A stretch of 64,000 bases of DNA from Poritiphilus flavus. Its GTDB lineage: Bacteria > Bacteroidota > Bacteroidia > Flavobacteriales > Flavobacteriaceae. A program made the position numbers and the translations under genes. Below the pieces are notes generated by a model that saw only the letters and a list, made by a program, of their open reading frames with translations, was not told the origin of the DNA and did no database searches. Each line of letters begins with the position of its first letter. Position 1 is the first letter of the stretch. The stretch spans positions 62,001 to 126,000 of the forward strand of contig NZ_WXYO01000007.1 of the NCBI RefSeq assembly GCF_009901585.1, read 5' to 3'. Shown here one piece after another: positions 44,381 to 53,148 of this stretch.

Positions 44381-45211
44381 ATGGTTGAAATTGGCAACTA
44401 CAACAGCCTGAGTATTCTGAGAAGTACAAGGGTAGGCTTGTTTCTGGGCGATGAGGATGTGGATGACCTTCTGCTCCCGACGAAATATGCTCCTCAGGAC
44501 TTTGCGATTGGTGATACTTTGGAGGTATTCTGTTATCTGGATCACGAAGAAAGGCCGATCGCTACAACTTTAGATCCCTTTATCAAACGCAACGATTTTG
44601 GTTACCTGCGAGTGGCCGAGGTGAACGAGACCGGCGCTTTTTTAGACTGGGGTCTGGAAAAACACCTCCTGGTGCCGTTCAGGGAACAGCCCGTTCGAAT
44701 GGAAGAGGGAAAGTGGTATGTGGTTTTCTGTTATTTGGATGAGAAATCTTTCCGGCTGGTGGCCAGTGGAAGGGTGGAAAAGTTCCTTTCCAACAACAAT
44801 CTGGATGTAAAGCAAGGCGAGGAAGTGCAGCTACTGGTTAACAGGAAAACCGATCTGGGCTGGGATCTTATCGTAAACAATCGCCACCGGGGCCTGGTTT
44901 ATGCCAATGAGGTTTTTAAAAAGCTTGAGGTGGGCGACCGGATCCAGGGCTTTGTAAAGCAGATCAGGCCGGACAATAAACTGGACATTTCCCTGGAACC
45001 TTTGGGTTTTGACAGACTGGAACCTGCAGCACAAATGATTTACGAACAACTGCTTCAGGCTGATGGTTTTTTGGGAGTCCATGATAAAAGTTCCCCGGAG
45101 GAGATAAAGAGCTTGTTCCAGATGAGTAAGAAGACCTTTAAAAAGGCCATCGGGACACTTTACAAAGCGAGAAAAATTGAGATCAGACCTGATGGGATCT
45201 ACAAAGTGTAG
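44381..45211 (+). CDS. cvfB: CvfB/YitL-like S1 RNA-binding protein
   Basis: This 276-residue protein has successive S1-type beta-barrels: FIKRNDFGYLRVAEVNETGA then FLDWGLEKHLLVPFREQ, and another in GDRIQGFVKQIRPDNKLDI. The C-terminal winged-helix-like domain contains SPEEIKSLFQMSKKTFKKAIG. This order is that of CvfB, a post-transcriptional regulator in Gram-positive bacteria that binds RNA. In this organism its role is unknown. It starts 69 bp after the DUF2853 gene, past its terminator, and has a probable leaderless promoter. A membrane protein gene and menA follow. Confidence 0.9.
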   Translation: MVEIGNYNSLSILRSTRVGLFLGDEDVDDLLLPTKYAPQDFAIGDTLEVFCYLDHEERPIATTLDPFIKRNDFGYLRVAEVNETGAFLDWGLEKHLLVPFREQPVRMEEGKWYVVFCYLDEKSFRLVASGRVEKFLSNNNLDVKQGEEVQLLVNRKTDLGWDLIVNNRHRGLVYANEVFKKLEVGDRIQGFVKQIRPDNKLDISLEPLGFDRLEPAAQMIYEQLLQADGFLGVHDKSSPEEIKSLFQMSKKTFKKAIGTLYKARKIEIRPDGIYKV

Positions 45212-45305
45212 AGAGACATCCTAAGTAAGCGAAAAGCAGGTTTTTAAACTTAACGTACTGAAACAGAATCCTTACCACTAACTACTTCAAACTCACAACA
45301 TTTAT

Positions 45306-45337
45306 TTTGTTGATTTTAAGGTTTTTATTTACTTTTA
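45306..45337 (+). promoter_or_regulatory. Promoter of the gene at 45366
   Basis: TTTG (45306-45309) is followed after 20 nt by TACTTTTA (45330-45337), one mismatch from TAnnTTTG. The ATG is 28 nt downstream. Confidence 0.55.
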
Positions 45338-45365
45338 GCGACAAATCCCCTAAACCCAATTAATT

Positions 45366-45962
45366 ATGCCATTTATAGAGGAAAGTGATTTGCTGGAACT
45401 GCACAAAGACATCGATAAGGCCCAGATCATTAACGAGCGTCTTTTAGATCAAATCAAGTTCAAGAACAAGGAACTTAAGCGCAGTAAGATCCAGCGTAAT
45501 GTCCTGGCCGGGTTTACCGCGGTCTTCCTCATCGGCGCGCTTGCGCTTTTCTCATTTACCGCAGGCCTTAGTAGTTCAAAAGGGTTGGAGAATCAAAGTC
45601 TTTTAGTATCCATTGACAGCCTGGACGCTGTTAAATCAAGAATAGATAACCTCAGTCAGCAAAACGAAGAATTAAGCCTGGTCAAGGAATTCTACCTGGC
45701 TAAAAGCTTTTTGGAAAAGGAGAAAGTGTATTCCGTTCAGGTAAAATCCTTTGTTGAAAATAATGTTACCCTGGCTTCTGAGGCACTTACCAACACCATG
45801 TTTGTAAAGACCAATCCTTTTTATTCCTATTCTTTAGGGAATTTTGAAACCCTTCAGGAAGCCCAGAAATTCCGTGCTCAGTTAGTGGAAATGGGATTCA
45901 AGGATGCTTTTGTGGCTTCTTATAAGGACGGTAAACGCATTAAGATAGAGGACCCTTACTAA
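45366..45962 (+). CDS. Hypothetical bitopic protein with coiled coil and SPOR-like C-terminus
   Basis: This 198-residue protein has a charged cytoplasmic N-terminus (LLELHKDIDKAQIINERLLD), one transmembrane helix (VLAGFTAVFLIGALALFSFTA, about 47-67), a coiled-coil stretch (SLDAVKSRIDNLSQQNEEL), and a C-terminal domain with VYSVQVKSFVENNV and YSYSLGNFETLQEAQKFRAQ that follows the SPOR beta-alpha-beta pattern. SPOR domains bind denuded peptidoglycan at division sites. The assignment is by pattern only. It is followed by menA after 7 bp, so the two are likely co-transcribed. Confidence 0.7.
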   Translation: MPFIEESDLLELHKDIDKAQIINERLLDQIKFKNKELKRSKIQRNVLAGFTAVFLIGALALFSFTAGLSSSKGLENQSLLVSIDSLDAVKSRIDNLSQQNEELSLVKEFYLAKSFLEKEKVYSVQVKSFVENNVTLASEALTNTMFVKTNPFYSYSLGNFETLQEAQKFRAQLVEMGFKDAFVASYKDGKRIKIEDPY

Positions 45963-45969
45963 ACACGTT

Positions 45970-46878
45970 TTGCCAAAATTCAAGGCATGGCTCAGCGCAG
46001 CCCGCTTGCGCACATTACCCCTTTCAATTTCCGGGATACTGGTAGGTACAGCCCTGGCTAATCACAACGATTACCACAACTGGCGAATACTGGTTTTGGC
46101 TTTACTCACTACGGTGGGATTTCAGATTACTTCTAATTTTGCGAACGACTACGGCGACGGGGTCAAAGGTACAGACAATGAGGACAGGATAGGGCCACAA
46201 CGGGCATATCAGAGCGGAGCTCTGAGCCGCAAGGAACTCAAGTCGGGCATCCTCATTTCAATTGTAATAAACCTCTTTCTGATAGCAGCCTTGTTAGTGG
46301 TCTCCTTTGGACAGGAAAATCTGGTGTATATACTGTTGTTCTCTTTCCTTGGCTTGTTGAGCATCTGGGCAGCGATCCGGTATACCGTAGGAGAAACGGC
46401 ATATGGTTATCAGGGCCTGGGCGACCTGTTTGTCTTTTCTTTTTTTGGATTGCTTTCCGTAATCGGATCTCAGTTCTTGTACGTAAAGCTCATTGTACCC
46501 AATGCCATATATCCTGCTATCACCATAGGATTATTGAGTACTGCTGTGCTTAACCTGAACAACCTAAGGGATCAGGAAAATGACAGGAAAGCCGGTAAAA
46601 ATACGCTCGTTGTACAATTGGGTTTTAAGAACGGCAAGCGATATCATATGCTTTTGATCGTAGTTGCATTTCTCAGTATGCTGCTTTTTGGCATTCTTGA
46701 ATTTGAAGGCTGGAAGGACTGGATCTGCATGTTGGCCTTTCTTCCAATATTTATACATCTGAGAAGGGTGCTGAAGGTAAAGGACCCCGCATTTTTTGAT
46801 CCTGAACTCAAGAAAATAGCATTGAGCACCTTCCTGCTGGCCTTGCTAATTTATATAGTGTTCAATAATTTTTTGTAA
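45970..46878 (+). CDS. menA: 1,4-Dihydroxy-2-naphthoate octaprenyltransferase
   Basis: This 302-residue integral membrane protein of the UbiA superfamily joins DHNA and a polyprenyl diphosphate to form demethylmenaquinone. The Mg-diphosphate motif is in NFANDYGDGVKGTDNEDRIG, and the second Asp-rich motif in NNLRDQENDRKAGKNTLVVQ. About eight transmembrane helices are visible. The start is TTG at 45970, 7 bp after the SPOR-like gene; no ATG fits the family N-terminus. It links the menI-menF-menD genes to menC-menE later in the locus. Confidence 0.95.
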   Translation: MPKFKAWLSAARLRTLPLSISGILVGTALANHNDYHNWRILVLALLTTVGFQITSNFANDYGDGVKGTDNEDRIGPQRAYQSGALSRKELKSGILISIVINLFLIAALLVVSFGQENLVYILLFSFLGLLSIWAAIRYTVGETAYGYQGLGDLFVFSFFGLLSVIGSQFLYVKLIVPNAIYPAITIGLLSTAVLNLNNLRDQENDRKAGKNTLVVQLGFKNGKRYHMLLIVVAFLSMLLFGILEFEGWKDWICMLAFLPIFIHLRRVLKVKDPAFFDPELKKIALSTFLLALLIYIVFNNFL

Positions 46879-46936
46879 ATTTGATTCGTTATAACTACTA
46901 ACAGACAGGCATATAACCATCTAAACCACTCTTACC

Positions 46937-47689
46937 TTGGAACAACCTATTAGAATATTAATCGTTGAAGACAATGTCATCATTGCAGACGATATGCAGT
47001 CCATGCTGGAAGAAATCGGGTATGAGATTGTAGACAATGTGATCGTTTATGAACAGGCAGAGGAAGTGCTTAAAAATGAGCATGTTGACCTTGTTCTCAT
47101 TGATATTATCCTGGCTTCGGATAAAACCGGAATAGACCTCGGAAAGCATATCCGGGAGAATTATAACATCCCATTTATTTTTGTTACGTCTAACTCAGAC
47201 CGGGCTACGGTTGAGAACGCCAAAACCGTAAAACCAAACGGATATCTGGTAAAACCTTTTGAGCAACAGGATCTGTATACCTCAATTGAGATCGCCCTGT
47301 CTAATTTTGATTATTCAGAGAAATCCAATGGGGGTTCGGCAGATTCGGCCGAGGAGAAGGTAGTGTCCAATTCCGTACTGAAGGATTCCATTTTTGTCAA
47401 AAAACAGCATTTGTATTATCGTATCCAGTTTGGAGATATTCAATTCATAAAGGCGGATAATGTTTATCTGGAGGTTAACACCGTAGACAAAAAATTCCTG
47501 GTAAGATCTCCCTTAAAGGATTACCTGGAGAAACTGCCAAAAAATAAGTTCTACAGGGCGCATAAGTCTTATATCGTTAATGTGGATCATATTGATGCCA
47601 TCAACTCAAAGGATATTATGATTAATAATACATTGATTCCGATATCCAAGGACTTCAAAGAGTTCATCATCTCCGCGATGAATTCCTGA
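46937..47689 (+). CDS. LytTR-family response regulator
   Basis: This 250-residue protein has a receiver with intact residues: acidic pair VEDN, phosphoacceptor D56 in DLVLIDIIL, TSNSDRA, and K106 in GYLVKPFEQ. The C-terminal LytTR domain carries DIQFIKADNVYLEVNT and FYRAHKSYIVNVDHIDAINS. It has a TTG start at 46937, after which the usual RILIVEDN follows. It lies 741 bp upstream of a HisKA_2 histidine kinase on the same strand, the class that normally pairs with LytTR proteins, so they are probable partners despite the gap. Compare the degenerate receiver at 12486-13217. Confidence 0.92.
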   Translation: MEQPIRILIVEDNVIIADDMQSMLEEIGYEIVDNVIVYEQAEEVLKNEHVDLVLIDIILASDKTGIDLGKHIRENYNIPFIFVTSNSDRATVENAKTVKPNGYLVKPFEQQDLYTSIEIALSNFDYSEKSNGGSADSAEEKVVSNSVLKDSIFVKKQHLYYRIQFGDIQFIKADNVYLEVNTVDKKFLVRSPLKDYLEKLPKNKFYRAHKSYIVNVDHIDAINSKDIMINNTLIPISKDFKEFIISAMNS

Positions 47690-47721
47690 TACAACTATAA
47701 CATTCGAAAAAATTGTAAAAG

Positions 47722-47744
47722 ACACCCCTAGGGGTGTTTTTTTA
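47722..47744 (+). terminator. Terminator of the LytTR regulator gene
   Basis: ACACCCCTAGGGGTGT (47722-47737) is a perfect 16-bp palindrome, followed by a T-run and preceded by A/G. It is 32 bp past the stop codon. Confidence 0.9.
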
Positions 47745-47801
47745 TTATTCCCTTTCTGTTTTTGCAGATCACAACACTTTTGGGCACCTTCACAACATTA
47801 T

Positions 47802-47832
47802 TTTGGCAGTGGAAGAGGTCTGCCGTACTTTG
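47802..47832 (+). promoter_or_regulatory. Promoter-like element of the candidate short RNA
   Basis: TTTG (47802-47805) is followed after 20 nt by TACTTTGG (47826-47833), one mismatch from TAnnTTTG. The spacing is ideal. Confidence 0.45.
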
Positions 47833-47838
47833 GTATCA

Positions 47839-47921
47839 GAATTAGGAATTAATTTTTTTCATTTTCATATAGTGTTCTCGTAAAAGAGTCTTACAACAAA
47901 GCGTAAGGCTCTTTTTTTATG
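47839..47921 (+). ncRNA. Candidate short RNA between the LytTR and kinase genes
   Basis: A promoter-like element (47802-47833) and a terminator (AAAAGAGTCTTAC at 47882-47894 pairing with GTAAGGCTCTTTT at 47902-47914, one G-U, then T-run) bound about 83 nt with no open frame of note. The LytTR terminator lies upstream at 47722, so this hairpin is not needed for that gene. No known RNA family is recognised. Confidence 0.3.
47882..47921 (+). terminator. Second terminator after the LytTR gene
   Basis: A 13-bp stem with one G-U wobble is followed by seven T. The loop contains one of the ACAACA motifs. It ends the candidate short RNA. Confidence 0.85.
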
Positions 47922-48429
47922 GGGTGATTTCAGCCGTCCGGGATCGAAAAGTTTTCAAGTGAAAACGCCTTTTCCATGAAATGCACAAAAATCCGATGAA
48001 ATGCAGTTTGCAACGCTGAATGTAGTTTTCACAACAAAAATCAGCACTTACACAACAAACTTCTCAAACAAGGGTTTCTGCATACTATTTTTGAAGCGTT
48101 CCCCATGTCTTACCATTTACTTACCTTCTTTTCTGAGGAATAGACCCCATTTTAAAAAGTCCTTTTAGTAACCCCTAATCTGTTTTCTGCAGATCGGATA
48201 CAACAGAAGGCCTGGTGTTTTTCAAAGGATGTTATGGTGTCACAAACTCCGCTTACATAATAAGTTAGGTGGGAGGTGACAAGAAGAGGCGAAAAACGCT
48301 CACCACAGTTTCAATCTGCTTGACAACAAAAATTTAGCGGAATCGGCTATTTGTGGTATGTTTAACGCCCGTATAACACGGCATTTAAGACTTGGCGTAA
48401 AATTGAGCAAATAGATTTCTAAGCATGTT

Positions 48430-50388
48430 ATGGCAAATCCGCTTGGCAAAATTTTTTATGTAATATTCCTCATCGCTTCGCTTCAGGGTTTGGCTCAGGA
48501 ACTCAGTTCCGGCGAGGTCAACATCTTGAAAAAATTCGAGAATACCTCAGATATTTCCGAAAAGTTCAGCTTCTTTTTCGGTACCCCGAACCGATACGGG
48601 GAAAACTCTGCTTACGATTGGCTGGATACTGTAAATGACTATTTGAACAATGCCAGCCAGTCTGGCGATTCTGCAGCAATCCAAAAATTCCAGCTAATAC
48701 AATCCCAAATTTACTTTGATCTTGGTGATTATGAGAAAAGTGTGGCCCTGGCCAACGAGCTATACGCAGACAAAGCCAAACTGGACGGCGGCCTTACGGA
48801 GGTTATGCTCAACCTGATCGACGAAAACTACGCTCAACTGGAGCTTTACGAAAAACAGATCGAGATCAGGCAGGAGAAAAGGGATCTCGGTATCACGGAG
48901 AACATCGCATTCTACGATATTTATTCTAACCTCGGGATGCACCGAAGGGCGATGCGAGATTATATTATGGACGTAAAAAAGAACATAGATGACAGTGATC
49001 TCTATGGTCTTGCGGAGTACCACAACAATGTTGGAAGGTACCTGTTACTGGATAAGTCCGCGTCTGTAGCCCTCAAGAATTTCAAGACAGCCAAGGGCTA
49101 TGTAGACGTATATCTAAACGATCTCAGCAAAGTAAAAACGGAAAAGGAGATCCAGGAAGCTAACCTGCTTAAGGGGATCGTAGAAGGAAACATCGGAAAG
49201 GCCCATATCCTGTTACGCCAATATGAAGAAGCCCTGCCTTACCTGGAGAATAGTGTCGGGATAATACAGGAATACAATATAGGACGCTACTCTAATGATG
49301 TGGTGGAAAATAACCTCGCCATTGCGGAATCTCATTTGCAACTGGAAAATTTTGCCAAAGCCAAGGAGTATTTGGATACGGATCTGACACTGATCAAAAC
49401 AGATCATATCATTAAAAAGAACAAATTGCTGGCTTCATACTACGACAATGTGGAAGACTACAGGAATGCTGTGTACTACTTGAAAAAGAATGCCAAGATC
49501 GCGGATTCCATAGATACGAACGACACCTCCTTAAAGACACAGCAGCTGGCTACGATTGCCCGTTTCGACCTGGATAATTCCAGAAGGATGATCGATGAGC
49601 AGAAATTGGAAATGGAACGCGCCAGGAGTGAAATGCAGGCAAAGGATGAGCGGATCAACCTGGTTTTCATTTCGCTGATCTTTACTTTGCTGGGATTTGC
49701 CGGACTGGTTTACGCCTACCTCAAAAGTATCAAGAATCAACGCTTGATCGCGGAGCAAAAACACATTATTGAAAATTCACTGGTAGAGAAAGATTCCCTA
49801 CTCAAGGAAATTCACCACAGGGTTAAGAACAACCTCCAGATGGTCTCCAGCTTGTTGAGCTTACAAACAAAGAATACTCGTAGTAAAGCGGCAATAGAAG
49901 CCCTGGAAGAAGGGAAGACCAGGGTAAAGGCCATGGCCCTGATCCATCAGAAACTCTACCAGAACGACGATCTGTCCGTTATTGAAATGCAGGGGTATAT
50001 AGAAAGCCTTATCAACAGCGTGCAGTCTGTGTTCAAAAAGGGCGGCCACAATATCAACGTCACCATTGATGCCGAAGGCGTGGAGCTCGATATTGACCGC
50101 GCTATCCCTTTCGGGCTCATTCTGAATGAGTTAGTTTCCAATTCTTTTAAATATGCCTTTCCGGAGGATGATGACAACGGCAAGATCTACATTCACCTCA
50201 GGAAGAATGGCGAACACGGATTTTTTGAGTATACTGATAACGGGATTGGGCTTCCGGATGATTCAGAAGAAAGGGTTAACTCTTCCATGGGAATTCGCCT
50301 GATGAACCGCCTGGTGAATCAGCTACAGTCCACCTTGAATATTGACAAAACCTCTGAGGGCGTTCGTTTTTGGTTTAACTTTAAGTAG
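48430..50388 (+). CDS. TPR-containing sensor histidine kinase (HisKA_2)
   Basis: This 652-residue kinase has a signal peptide ending GLA followed by Gln (Q-rule), a long periplasmic TPR-like region (about 60-380), one transmembrane segment (about 410-431), and a HisKA_2 box KEIHHRVKNNLQMVSSLLSL with the phosphoacceptor His near 462. The HATPase_c domain has GLILNELVSNSFKYAF and a Gly-rich YTDNGIGLPDD. HisKA_2 kinases usually pair with LytTR regulators, here at 46937-47689. The 740-bp upstream region has many ACAACA motifs. A metal-dependent hydrolase gene starts 22 bp downstream and may be co-transcribed. Confidence 0.92.
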   Translation: MANPLGKIFYVIFLIASLQGLAQELSSGEVNILKKFENTSDISEKFSFFFGTPNRYGENSAYDWLDTVNDYLNNASQSGDSAAIQKFQLIQSQIYFDLGDYEKSVALANELYADKAKLDGGLTEVMLNLIDENYAQLELYEKQIEIRQEKRDLGITENIAFYDIYSNLGMHRRAMRDYIMDVKKNIDDSDLYGLAEYHNNVGRYLLLDKSASVALKNFKTAKGYVDVYLNDLSKVKTEKEIQEANLLKGIVEGNIGKAHILLRQYEEALPYLENSVGIIQEYNIGRYSNDVVENNLAIAESHLQLENFAKAKEYLDTDLTLIKTDHIIKKNKLLASYYDNVEDYRNAVYYLKKNAKIADSIDTNDTSLKTQQLATIARFDLDNSRRMIDEQKLEMERARSEMQAKDERINLVFISLIFTLLGFAGLVYAYLKSIKNQRLIAEQKHIIENSLVEKDSLLKEIHHRVKNNLQMVSSLLSLQTKNTRSKAAIEALEEGKTRVKAMALIHQKLYQNDDLSVIEMQGYIESLINSVQSVFKKGGHNINVTIDAEGVELDIDRAIPFGLILNELVSNSFKYAFPEDDDNGKIYIHLRKNGEHGFFEYTDNGIGLPDDSEERVNSSMGIRLMNRLVNQLQSTLNIDKTSEGVRFWFNFK

Positions 50389-50410
50389 TTTTAACCTAAA
50401 ACTTAAAAGC

Positions 50411-51091
50411 ATGCGACTTACATTTTTGGGCCATGCGTCCCTTCTCATTACAACTGCGGATCACAGTCTGCTCGTGGATCCATTCATTTCCGGGAATGAT
50501 AAAGCCAGTGGATTGGTCAAATTAGACGATTTGGATCCGGATTACATATTACTGACACATGCCCATCAGGATCATACCCTGGACGCGGAGAGCATCGCCA
50601 AAAGAAGCAATGCCACCATTGTGAGTAATTATGAGATCGCCATGTATTATCAGCAGAAAGGACTGAATATACATCCCATGAATCACGGAGGTAATTGGAA
50701 ATTTGATTTTGGAAACCTAAAGTACACCCCGGCCATACACACCTCCTCATTTCCCGATGGCACTTATGGCGGGCAACCCGGTGGTTTTCTGATCTCTACT
50801 GAAAACAAACAATTATACATTGCCGGTGATACCTCCCTGACCATGGATATGAAATTGATAGGTATGTCCTCCAAACTGGATCTGGCTGTGCTACCTATTG
50901 GGGATAATTTCACCATGGGTATAGATGATGCGATACTGGCAGCGGAATTCGTAGGTTCTAACCGCATTATGGGCTATCATTACGACACTTTTGGATATAT
51001 TGAAATAGATCATAAAGAAGCTGTAGAAAAATTTAGGGTATCCGGCAAAGAATTATTACTTCCTTCCATTGGTGAATCTATTGAAGTTTGA
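50411..51091 (+). CDS. UPF0173 metal-dependent hydrolase (MBL fold)
   Basis: This 226-residue metallo-beta-lactamase-fold protein has RLTFLGHASLLITTADHSLL, the metal-binding motif ILLTHAHQDHTLDA, the NHGGNWKFD and TSSFPDGTYGGQPGGF segments of the UPF0173 group, and the C-terminal GYHYDTFGYIEID. UPF0173 proteins are conserved in many bacteria, with no firm physiological substrate. I chose the ATG at 50411; a longer frame begins inside the kinase gene. It precedes menC by 75 bp on the same strand. Confidence 0.92.
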   Translation: MRLTFLGHASLLITTADHSLLVDPFISGNDKASGLVKLDDLDPDYILLTHAHQDHTLDAESIAKRSNATIVSNYEIAMYYQQKGLNIHPMNHGGNWKFDFGNLKYTPAIHTSSFPDGTYGGQPGGFLISTENKQLYIAGDTSLTMDMKLIGMSSKLDLAVLPIGDNFTMGIDDAILAAEFVGSNRIMGYHYDTFGYIEIDHKEAVEKFRVSGKELLLPSIGESIEV

Positions 51092-51166
51092 TTACTGCCA
51101 GTTAGCTGCAGTTCGATCCCGGATGATTTTATCATCGAAAATATCCTTAAGTTTGGGTACTATCCG

Positions 51167-52219
51167 ATGAAAGCACATTACAAGAAACACATCCTTCAAT
51201 TCAAAAGACCCAGCGGCACTTCCCGTGGCATTTTGACCGAAAAAGAGACCTGGCTTTTAATACTGGAAGATCAGGGGAAGTTCGGTATTGGAGAGTGCGG
51301 CTTGTTAAGGGGACTCAGTATAGACGATCGCCCGGATTACGAAGAAAAACTGAAATGGATTTGCGATCAGATCGCCCTTGGAAACATAAACCTAAGAGGT
51401 CAGCTGCAAGAATTCCCAAGCATTCAATTTGGCCTGGAACAGGCCCTTCTCTCCCTGAGAGCGGAGGATCCGTTCCTGCCCTTTCCGTCAGATTTCACTG
51501 CTGCCAAAGCCAATATACCTATCAATGGCCTTGTCTGGATGGGGGACGAAGCTTTTATGCGGGAACAGATCGCGGAGAAGCTTGCCGCGGGATTCCATTG
51601 CGTTAAAATGAAGATAGGAGCTATCGATTTCAATCAGGAGTTGGATCTAATTGCGTCGATTCGTAAAACCTACTCCGCAGACATGATAGAGCTACGGGTA
51701 GATGCCAATGGAGCATTCCCGGCTGAGGAAGCCCTGGAGAAACTCGAACGTCTTGCGGCCTACGATATCCACTCTATTGAACAACCGATTAAGCCTGGAA
51801 TGAGAGAGGAAATGGCGTCCCTTTGCTTAGAAACTCCAATTCCAATCGCCCTGGATGAAGAACTTATCGGCATATTCGATGTAACAGAAAAGGAAGAATT
51901 GCTACAAACCCTTAAGCCGCAATACATCATTCTTAAACCCAGTTTAATAGGTGGGTTTGAAGGATGCCGGGAATGGATTATCTTGGCCGAAAAATACGCG
52001 GCCGGCTGGTGGGTCACCAGCGCACTGGAAAGCAATATAGGGCTGAATGCCATCGCGCAATGGACTTTTACACTTAACAGCCGAATGCCGCAGGGTCTGG
52101 GTACCGGAGGGCTTTATGAAAACAATTTTGACAGCCCTTTAACCGTAATTGAGGGAACCCTGAAATACGATACTAATAAAATGTGGAAAGCTAATCTAAT
52201 CGAAGAATTATGTATATAG
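51167..52219 (+). CDS. menC: o-Succinylbenzoate synthase
   Basis: This 350-residue enolase-superfamily enzyme dehydrates SHCHC to o-succinylbenzoate. It carries the Lys of the KxK motif in FHCVKMKIGAIDFNQEL, metal ligands in ELRVDANGAF and SIEQPIKPG and IALDEELIG, and the second Lys in YIILKPSLIGGF. The GWWVTSALESNIGLNAIA loop completes the site. Assignment as MenC rests on these plus menE downstream and menI-F-D upstream; mandelate-racemase-like enzymes of other function look similar. Its last 10 bp overlap the CPBP gene. Confidence 0.93.
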   Translation: MKAHYKKHILQFKRPSGTSRGILTEKETWLLILEDQGKFGIGECGLLRGLSIDDRPDYEEKLKWICDQIALGNINLRGQLQEFPSIQFGLEQALLSLRAEDPFLPFPSDFTAAKANIPINGLVWMGDEAFMREQIAEKLAAGFHCVKMKIGAIDFNQELDLIASIRKTYSADMIELRVDANGAFPAEEALEKLERLAAYDIHSIEQPIKPGMREEMASLCLETPIPIALDEELIGIFDVTEKEELLQTLKPQYIILKPSLIGGFEGCREWIILAEKYAAGWWVTSALESNIGLNAIAQWTFTLNSRMPQGLGTGGLYENNFDSPLTVIEGTLKYDTNKMWKANLIEELCI

Positions 52220-53148
52220 AACAAGGATATAAAGGGGATATCGGATTGTGGAAGTTTTGGGTACTTCCCCTGGGGTTTATCGCTTTCATGGTGTTTAATT
52301 ACATCTCCCTGATATACTCACCTGTGGACGTTAACGTAATGATGGCCAACATGATCGAGCAACTCGGGTCAAATGTGGTTTTTGTACTGCTCGTAGGTCC
52401 GCTTGCGGCTTTTTTGTTTATCGTATGGGGCTGGGTAAAACTGGTACATCCTCAGCCGATCAGGGCCTTAACCACTTCCAGGGCGAAAGTAGACTGGAAA
52501 AGGATCTTCTTCGCATTTTTCCTTTGGGCTATTGTCACGGTTGCGATCACGGGTATAGATATCCTTGTCTCCCCTAAGGACTATGTGTTTAATTTTCAGC
52601 CAGTGCCATTCTTTGTACTGGCTATAATCGCCATTATACTGATCCCGTTGCAAACCAGTTTTGAAGAATATTTATTCAGGGGGCATATGATGCAGGGACT
52701 TGGGTTGACCTTTGGCAACCGATGGGTTCCACTGGTAGTAACCTCTGTGCTGTTTGGCTTAATGCATTTGGGCAATCCTGAAGTCAGTCAGTTGGGCTAC
52801 GGCATCATGGTTTATTATATAGGAACAGGCTTCTTTCTCGGGATCATTACTTTGATGGACGAAGGCCTTGAACTGGCCCTGGGATTCCATGCCGCGAACA
52901 ACCTGATCACCGCGCTGCTGGTAACATCGGATTGGACCGCTTTTCAGACCAACTCCTTATTTAAAGACGTTTCGGATCCCGTACTGGGATGGGATATTCT
53001 GATTCCGGTGCTGGTGGTTTACCCTATCTTACTTTGGGTGTTCAGCAAAAAGTACGGTTGGAAGAACTGGAAGGACAGGTTGGCCGGAAAAGTACTTTCC
53101 AGGGAAGCCATTGCAGACATAGAACAAAATGGTACAGGAGTTAGTTAA
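52210..53148 (+). CDS. CPBP-family intramembrane metalloprotease
   Basis: This 312-residue membrane protein has about seven or eight hydrophobic helices and the CPBP/Abi signature: EEYLFRGHMMQGL (EExxxR), then the His in FGLMHLGNPEVS, and the third-motif His in LGFHAANNLITAL. These form the membrane-embedded metal site. It overlaps menC by 10 bp and menE by 20 bp, so it is tightly coupled within the menaquinone operon, although proteolysis has no known part in that pathway. It may process a membrane partner. The coupling is seen; a role is unknown. Confidence 0.9.
   Translation: MYIEQGYKGDIGLWKFWVLPLGFIAFMVFNYISLIYSPVDVNVMMANMIEQLGSNVVFVLLVGPLAAFLFIVWGWVKLVHPQPIRALTTSRAKVDWKRIFFAFFLWAIVTVAITGIDILVSPKDYVFNFQPVPFFVLAIIAIILIPLQTSFEEYLFRGHMMQGLGLTFGNRWVPLVVTSVLFGLMHLGNPEVSQLGYGIMVYYIGTGFFLGIITLMDEGLELALGFHAANNLITALLVTSDWTAFQTNSLFKDVSDPVLGWDILIPVLVVYPILLWVFSKKYGWKNWKDRLAGKVLSREAIADIEQNGTGVS

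Larger units (their letters stand above)
47690..48429. other. 740-bp gene-free region with repeated ACAACA motifs
   Basis: No convincing gene was seen here. It holds the terminator of the LytTR gene, a possible short RNA (about 47839-47921) with its own promoter and terminator, and eight CACAACA-like heptamers (47770, 47791, 47892, 48030, 48051, 48199, 48241, 48322). CTGTTTT-TGCAGATC sequences near 47756 and 48180 are imperfect direct copies. A perfect -7 box TATTTTTG lies at 48086-48093, and a GGTGA/TCACC pair near 48274-48304. The region may regulate the downstream kinase gene. Confidence 0.6.
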
